Of a stretch of DNA of 64,000 nt, positions 57,850 through 64,000 are shown one piece after another. The first letter of the stretch is position 1. Every line of letters begins with the position of its first letter. The notes under the pieces were generated by a model. That model was not told the origin of the DNA. It made no database searches and saw nothing but the letters and a program-made list of their open reading frames with translations. The position numbers and the translations under genes were made by a program. The DNA comes from Cunninghamia lanceolata (taxonomy: Eukaryota; Streptophyta; Pinopsida; Cupressales; Cupressaceae): contig BSBN01001017.1 in NCBI GenBank assembly GCA_027924645.1, positions 7,714,501 to 7,778,500 of the forward strand. Direction: 5' to 3'.

Positions 57850-59381
57850 TGACGCAGAGCTACAAGGGATTGATCCCCAAAACCCTTGAAACTCCACAGT
57901 TAAAATGCTTCCTTCTATTAGCGAGAGAAAACTATTGTTCTCCTAAAATACTCCATCGGCTAAACTTATGACCATTGGCATAAACTAATCCTCATTGTCC
58001 GATGGTAGACTTCACACCAATGAGCTTCGACATAATTTTGTTATTGGTTGCCTATCAGCAACATACAAGATATCGGCCTAACTTTGAACTCCTCCGCCAA
58101 TATACCTCCTTACACCGATGCACTTGATGTCTGCTACCATCGATGAGACTTAACTCATCGGGAGAAACCAAAAATTATTTGTCGATGTATTTTCTCTCCT
58201 TGAAATATACAACTTTGGAATATGCATTCGATAACCTTCTGCTGTCAGTTCTGTTTACCGTTCCTACCGGTTATTACTGGTACTTCTGCACAATGTATAT
58301 GCGCATTGTACATTTACCATATACAATCACAAGATACAATTTAAACATACAAACAAAACCCTTTGACTGGCGTTGACCCACTTGTATCAACCGATGTACA
58401 TTTCCAATGTACATTCAACATATGCAACCCAAAAAGTGCTTCGGTAGGGTACACACAACCAAACAATTGTGGTATACACATGAATTGTCTCTGACAAACA
58501 AAAGTGATATATACAGGAAATGTATATTCGATTCAAATATGCATTTGACCAAACTTTGACTCCATAGTATGCCGATTGGAATCTTGGACTTTCTCCCTCC
58601 TTTGTATTTGCGATAGACAAATGCAAGATACACAGAACATGTAAAAGTGATATATTCACAGATTGTATATCCTTCATGCAAAGGAGATATACACATAAAA
58701 TGCATGTATGTTGAAAACTTCATGGATTTCATAGTTTTAACCTGCCTAATCTCTAGCGATGACCCGATCCACTTCTTGGATGGTTTCTCAAGCTCTTTTC
58801 AACCTGCATGACCTAGCACATTCCCATGCTAGGGTTACTCAACACCTCTAACCTACGATCCTACAAGCATGCATTCGAACAGAAACAAAAAATACAAAAC
58901 TAAACCCTAACCTACTGTACATAACCATTCCATTGATTTTGTAGGAATCAACCAGTGGAATGGAATGGAAAATCCATCTGGCCACCAAAACAACAATTTG
59001 ATTACGTAATGCACCCAGATGATCAAAACACAAACATAATCTTTATTTGCTTTCAGAAAATGCGATTACAGTACTCTGTTTTCCAACAGCACAATACAAC
59101 TTCTTAACATTAATGTATATCCTTTCAGTTGACCTGTACTGGGGTATTTTATACACTTACCCATAGTAGTATAGACTTGCTTCCAAGCGGCTGGGAGAGA
59201 TAACCAACTAACAAACCAACAACCTTATCATGACAGCTCGATAAGTGTCCTAGGGATTACAAACAAAACACTGAAATACAAACACCAATGACAAGTCTGG
59301 TCAAACAGACCTTATTACATTAAATATAGAAAATGTATAAAATGCCTAAGACCCTAGTCTTCGTGGGGTGCTCTTGTACCA
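57850..59381 (-). repeat. 5' LTR of element A
   Basis: 1532 bp, starts TGACGCAGAGCTAC, ends CTCTTGTACCA. It matches 42953-44474. In the first 135 bp I count about 11 differences by eye, more per base than between the LTRs of B, in line with A being the older insertion. Confidence 0.93.
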
Positions 59382-59610
59382 CACTATCTTTTGGGGAAAC
59401 CTTTTGACCTAAGACAGATCATTTGGGGTTACAATACATATTTACTCAGCCCAACCTGAATGCTCGACAGAGAAGATGGTTGGAGTTCTTGGGTGAATAT
59501 GATTTTGGCATTGAATATATAAAAGGGAAAGAAAATAGAGTAGCAAATGCCTTAAGCCGAAGGAGACATCTCACAGCCATGGTAATAGTGAAGTCAACTT
59601 TTAGATAGCA
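59382..59610 (+). pseudogene. element C RNase H, right half
   Basis: It resumes in the middle of RNase H right after element A. 59423-59608 reads QRRWLEFLGEYDFGIEYIKG and VANALSRRRHL, the classic end of Ty3 RNase H and its linker. A shift lies between 59387 and 59423. Confidence 0.9.
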
Positions 59611-60700
59611 AGTGATCCAAGCTTTGCCAGGTGATGAGTTTTATGACAGGGCAAAGCAAGTCCTAGAGCAAGATCCTTTTGATCATAGATATGATGGTTA
59701 TGTATTCGAGTCTAATGGACTCATGAGATATCAAGGATGAATGTATGTTCCAATTGCAAAAGAATTGAGGGAACTTGTGCTAGAAGAGTTTCATAACACA
59801 CCTTATTCTGGGCACCTCAGTGTGACAAAGATGATGGAAGAACTCAAACCATTGTATTTCTAGCCTGGACTTAGGAGAGGTGTTACTTCTTTTGTAGCTC
59901 GATGCTTAGAATGCGAGCGAGTTAAGACTGAGCATGTACATCTAGTAGGACTTCTTTACCCACATAGGGTACTAGAATACAAATGGTAGGTTATCACTAT
60001 GGATTTCATTCAGGGGCTGCCTATGACCAAGACTCAGCATGATGTCATCTTGGTCGTAGTTGATAAATTGACGAAGGTTGTCCATTTCATTCCTGGGAAC
60101 CTTAAGGATGGCTCTTTGGTGTTGGTGAAGAAGTTTGTGGAGGAGATTTTTGGTTTACATGAAGTACCTAAGATGATCATCTCTGATCCTGATACTCAGA
60201 TGACCTCTAGATTTTGGACCACTTTGTATGCTTCTTTGGGAACAAAGCTAAACTTTAGCTTAGTGTATCATCCTCAGACTGATGTTTAGATTGAGAGGGT
60301 GAACCAAGTAGTAGAGGATCTCCTTAGGATGTACTAGATGGATCAGGAGCATAAGTGGGAGGAGTATTTGTGTCTGGTTGAATTTGCTTATAATAACTCT
60401 TTTCATGCCTCTTTGGGTATGGTACCTTTCGAGGCTTTGTATGGTTGCAAGTGTCAGACACCTATCAGTTGGGATAGAGTGGAAGACAGGATTGTCATAG
60501 GACCAAAAATGTTGAGAGAAATGGAAGATCAGATGAAGCTCATTAAGGAAAAGTTGAAACAACCTTCAAATCGATAGAAGAGCTTTGCAGATAGAAACAA
60601 GACCTTTAGACAATTCTCAGTGGGAGACAAAATCTTCTTAAGGGTTCGACTGTAGAAGAGTTCAATATCATTTAGAAAGGGGTCAAAGCTCACCCCTAGA
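59611..60700 (+). pseudogene. element C integrase
   Basis: Zinc-finger end CLECERVKTEH (59910), then TMDFIQGLPMTKTQHDVIL, ISDPDTQMTSRFWTTLY and YHPQTDV, then a TAG and IERVNQVVEDLLR. So D, D and E residues remain, although SDRD has become SDPD. FAYNNSFHASLGMVPFEALY and the helical region follow. There are many TAG stops (about 59986, 60287, 60335, 60575). Confidence 0.92.
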
Positions 60701-61041
60701 TATGTTGGACCATTTGATGTCTTGGAAGTTATTAATCCAGTTGCATACAGACTTGCTCTACCATCGGCTCTTTCTTGGATACATAATGTTTTCCATGTTT
60801 CAGTACTTAAGCCATATCACTCAGATGCATCTCATATTCTTGACTAGCATCCATTGCAGGTTCAGGATCCAGGGGTGGTGCTAGTGGAGCCCACCAAGAT
60901 TTTGGAGAGGTGCAATGTTAAGTTGCAGAACCGCAATGTGGTACAATATAGGGTCCAGTGGGACCAGTATTTGGTGGACAGTGTCACCTGAGAAAATATA
61001 GAGGACATTGAGAGATCTTTTCCTCATTTGAGACTCTAGTT
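60701..61041 (+). pseudogene. element C integrase C-terminus with chromodomain-like tail
   Basis: [20 protein letters not shown] and [13 protein letters not shown] are the barrel region. Then come VEPTKILERCNVKLQNRNV, YRVQWDQY and ENIEDIERSFPHL. This tail is the one common in plant Tekay/Del-type chromoviruses, with the W after VT lost to a stop (TGA). Clade assignment is by memory of the family pattern and not proven. Confidence 0.8.
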
Positions 61042-61155
61042 TATTTTTCATTATGCATATAATGACATTTATTTATTGATACTGGATGTATATGACTCCT
61101 ATGTAGATGTTTTGTATAAGACATTGAGACGATGTCTCTTCTAAGTGGGGAAGGA
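61042..61155 (+). other. element C 3' untranslated region and polypurine tract
   Basis: A short leaderless stretch ends in AAGTGGGGAAGGA (61143-61155) directly before the LTR start TGTCACATC. Confidence 0.85.
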
Positions 61156-63762
61156 TGTCACATCTCAAACTTTGATACTATCTGTGGTTACCTTTTGTGG
61201 AAATAAGCTATAGATAATCATGTGTGTTAGAAAGATAATTTATTATTTGAAAGATAGATGAATATTTTAATATGAAAAGATGTAATGAAATGAATGTAAT
61301 ATTCATATTAGTAATGCTTTAGCTATGCTTCGGCTATTTGGTTACTAACCTATTAATGGGAATTTGGAGTTTATTATGAATTGCAAGTTATCAAAGACAA
61401 GGGTGTGGTTGAGGTAAAGGAGATTAGCATCCTAGCAGGGTTAAGATGGAGGGGATCTCTCACACACACTTCATGTAGAGACATGTAGTTGCATTAGTTT
61501 GCATATTAAATGATCCTATTTTATGTGTGGTTTAATTGCATTTTAATTTAGATGATTTTATTATATAGTTTAGTTATTTGTGATTTAATTAGATTATTTA
61601 ATTCCTTGATTGTGCATAGAAAAATAAAATAAATGATTTATTAATTAATTGATTTCCTTGAGAAAAGATTTTATTATTATTATTTTAGAAATAATTATGT
61701 GACAAATTTATTTAGTAAATTATTTTTAGTTTTTAAACTTAAATTTAATTGTTGGCATTTCAAAATTAGAATTATTCTTTATAATTCTATTATAAAATTT
61801 ACTAATAAAATTAGTTAGTAATTATGTGTTTTAAAAAAATAGAAATGTGTGTTTTATTTGATATTTAGAAATTAAAAAAAATAGAAAAATAAAACAAAAA
61901 ATAAAATTTGGAAACAAATAGAAAATAAAAGAAGATTTAAATTTAGAAAAAGATAAAAACAAAACAAAAATTAGAAACGGGAAAAAGATAAAATAAAGAA
62001 GATTAAAAAGGAAAGAATACATTTTAAAAGGAGACAACCCTCTCAAGGAGAAGGATGATTCTTCTCATCTCACATCTCAAAAATTTGTCTCTTCATCTCT
62101 GGAATTGAACACCCAACAAAAGGAATTGTAGAGGAGTTTGGAGTAATTAGGGGAAATGATTCAGATCGAGGAGTTTCTCAAAACTTGTGAGATTCAAGCC
62201 TTCGATTGGAGTGGTGAGTGAATTCTAGGTTCTTATTTAATTTGAGATCCTACTGTGATTGTGTGGATGTTTTTATATGTGTAATGAAAAGAAACAAAAA
62301 TATGATCTTGTTGTCTGAAATATATTTATATATATATACAACTAGTTGTGTAATGTAATGGAATGACTATTTAGTTTGATACATTTCTGTTTGATTTATA
62401 TTTTTCCTGTGATGCTAACTGTTTGCTACAGCAGTACTAAAAATGTGAATTAAATGACCTATCATTTTATGCGAACTAGGTTTCAACTTAGATATACATC
62501 ACTAATTCAATTGCTACCTACAACGTATGTTTAGAAAATCTTTTAAAATTAAAAGTATACTGAATTGTTTGAGGGTTCCTACCCTAATCATGCATTGTGC
62601 CCCATAGACAACCTCTATGGAGGCCGTAGCCTCCAAGGAGACTATGACCTCCATGGAGGCCATCGCTTATATATAGTAAATTTTATATAAAATAAAAACC
62701 ACCATTCGATGCTTCTTTAGTCATCTAGTATACAAAATGGGTATTCACTGATATGAAAGCTTACTCTACGATTTGGTCTCTGCATTGCATTTAACAACAA
62801 TTATAATATATCTATATTGCTTTTTGCATTACATTTGACAGCAATCATACTATATATATCTCTCTCTATGTGTGTATTATTTATTTCTGTGTTATAATGG
62901 CAGTCACTTGTTTAATGAAATATGTATATATAAATGTTCATTTATGTATTCTCTATATTTTTATTCATTTCTATATTATAATGGCAGTCACTCATTTAAT
63001 GAAATATGTATATATAAATGTTTGTTTTATGAATTCTCTGTATTTTTATTCATTTCTGTATTATAATGGTAGTCACTCATTTAATGATATATATGTGTGT
63101 GTGTGTGTGTGTGACATCTAAAACATTAAGTGATGAATATAATTTTATTTCTGAATTTTACATATAGCATTTCTGATATAATTAAAAAGGTTGTAACCTT
63201 TCAGTTAAGTTTTGAACGATAGTCAAGTGAATTTCATGTGTTATTGGTTCTATTTATTAAACACTTGGAATGAGAGTGAGATGACATTTAAATAACTAGT
63301 GAATTTTAGACAACCCACAAACCAAAATAGAGAATGGAATGAAGTAAACTCTAATTGATTTCTGACAAGAACATTTTGATGAAAATTGAAAGAATGAAAA
63401 TTGCATTTGTGTGAAAACTTATTTCTTGCAATCTGAAATGGAAAACTTGGTTTGACTTTCTTTTATTTTCTTGTTGGTAAAGTATTGTATTTCTGGGATA
63501 GGATGCCGAATGTGGGCTCTCAAAAATGTTGATTTAGTTTTTCTAAATCACCATTTTGATTATTAGAGCTTGGCCAAGCTACTGTACCATTAAAACAAAT
63601 GGATTTACTTAAAAGCCTAGATTATGTATTTATGTCTCTACCACATCCTTCTTGAGAGAGTTATGTCATTTCTAGGTTAGGAAGGCATACAGGCAACATG
63701 CACGCATCAAGTGATTCCCTCCTACTTACACCATTCCAGGTTGCTAGGCTCCTTGTGCAGGA
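61156..63762 (+). repeat. 3' LTR of element C (interrupted at 63763)
   Basis: It matches 36180-38757 and then 39615 onward, skipping the solo LTR. It has three copies of an 85-bp unit at about 62876-63090 and a TG tract at 63094-63113 where the left LTR has a TA tract. It lacks about 100 bp of TA-rich sequence present in the left copy near 37460-37560. Similarity stops after CCTTGTGCAGGA. Confidence 0.9.
62876..63113 (+). repeat. 85-bp tandem repeat (three copies) plus TG microsatellite
   Basis: Each unit contains TATTCATTTCT (or TTATTTCTG), ATAATGGCAGTCACT, TTTAATGAAATATG and TATATAAATGTT. The third unit runs into (TG)n. Two units only are present in the left LTR of C. Confidence 0.88.
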
Positions 63763-64000
63763 TGTTGGAAATTAAGGTGTCTCAACCTTGGTAATTCCTT
63801 GCATTATTTATGTTTGTATTTATTAATTCATTGCCTATGTTGTAAATAAATTGTAAATTCCATATTATCATGTTGTGGGATGTGGCACGGTCATGTGTCA
63901 TCCTACATGGAAGATGACAACTTGTAATTTTGTCTCACATGAAAAGATAGGCATCCCACTTAGTGGTAGGAGAATTTTTCCATGTGTCGGCATCTTGGAT
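63763..64000 (+). mobile_element. start of another LTR inserted in the 3' LTR of C (cut by window end)
   Basis: At TGTTGGAAATTAAGG the sequence departs from the left LTR of C, which continues AAGGTCAATGC. TGTTGGAAAT is a common copia LTR start. Nothing more can be said from the 238 bp visible. Confidence 0.6.

Larger units (their letters stand above)
42953..59381 (-). mobile_element. Ty3/gypsy chromovirus A, inserted in element C and split by element B
   Basis: LTRs 42953-44474 and 57850-59381 are near-identical, start TGACGCAGAGCTACAAGGG and end in GTRCCA or GCACCA. Flanks CATTA (42948-42952) and CACTA (59382-59386) are a 5-bp target duplication with one substitution. The internal region reads on the minus strand as gag, protease, RT, RNase H, integrase, chromodomain. 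It is interrupted by B at 47212-55845 within the protease-RT junction. Confidence 0.95.
36180..63762 (+). mobile_element. Ty3/gypsy element C (chromovirus-like), host of a two-level nest
   Basis: The left LTR 36180-40115 and right LTR 61156 onward start alike (TGTCACATCTCAAAC) and stay alike for more than 2.5 kb. Between them, on the plus strand, are a primer binding site, gag, protease, RT, RNase H, integrase, a chromodomain-like tail and a polypurine tract. Element A interrupts RNase H at 42953-59381. Many stops are present in every domain. The right LTR is itself interrupted at 63763, so the true end is outside the window. Confidence 0.93.

Noticed and set aside
1..64000. tRNA, rRNA or intact host gene
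   Set aside because: None recognised by eye on either strand; the TGGTATCAGAGC matches are primer binding sites.

Overview
This window looks like a piece of a large, repeat-filled plant nuclear genome, most likely a gymnosperm such as a conifer (inference). The reasons are several nested LTR retrotransposons with very long LTRs (1.5 to about 6 kb), a plant-type LINE, a plant-mobile-domain pseudogene and AT-rich non-coding DNA. I found no intact host gene, no tRNA or rRNA gene and no CRISPR array. Every long reading frame belongs to a transposable element or to a decayed relic.

Layout. 1-6476: degenerate Ty1/copia element on the minus strand, its left LTR cut by the window edge. 6477-7490: plant mobile domain (PMD) pseudogene, minus strand, cut by that copia element; its upstream side (7491-8430) carries a degenerate ATGCACC-type repeat and a TATA box. 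8431-13555: AT-rich DNA with a TATA box, then a plus-strand Ty3/gypsy chromovirus (gag, protease, RT, fused integrase tail, chromodomain) that has lost RNase H and most of the integrase and shows no recognisable 5' LTR. 13560-13945: U5 end of a plus-strand copia LTR. 13946-29160: an unrecognised decayed long ORF (15605-19226 and 27351-28529) ending at a polypurine tract and LTR. It contains a perfect 486-bp tandem duplication and is split by a copia solo LTR (19227-27345, target duplication AAATC), which itself holds a plant L1-type LINE (about 20045-25555). 29906-30173: short LTR-like block. 30395-36131: 5.7-kb non-coding solo-LTR-like block (target duplication TTGAC) with TA microsatellites and a GC-rich perfect hairpin.

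36180-64000 is a three-level nest. Gypsy element C (plus strand; LTRs from 36180 and 61156) was hit in its RNase H region by chromovirus A (minus, 42953-59381, target duplication catta/cacta). A was hit in its RT region by a related chromovirus B (minus, 47212-55845, target duplication GTAAG). The left LTR of C also took an 852-bp solo LTR (38758-39609), whose empty site is visible in the right LTR of C. The right LTR of C is interrupted near the window end by the start of another LTR (63763).

Two themes cross the window. First, many premature stops are TAG at positions where a sister copy or the reading context implies CAG, as expected from deamination of methylated cytosine. Second, LTRs of A, B, the 30395 block and the plus-strand elements at 12773 and 38758 share terminal sequences (TGRTGCAGGAG start, read in the sense direction). 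A and B also carry many copies of a short GATATACACA/ATTGTATAT dyad. The least explained object is the decayed long ORF at 15605-28529.
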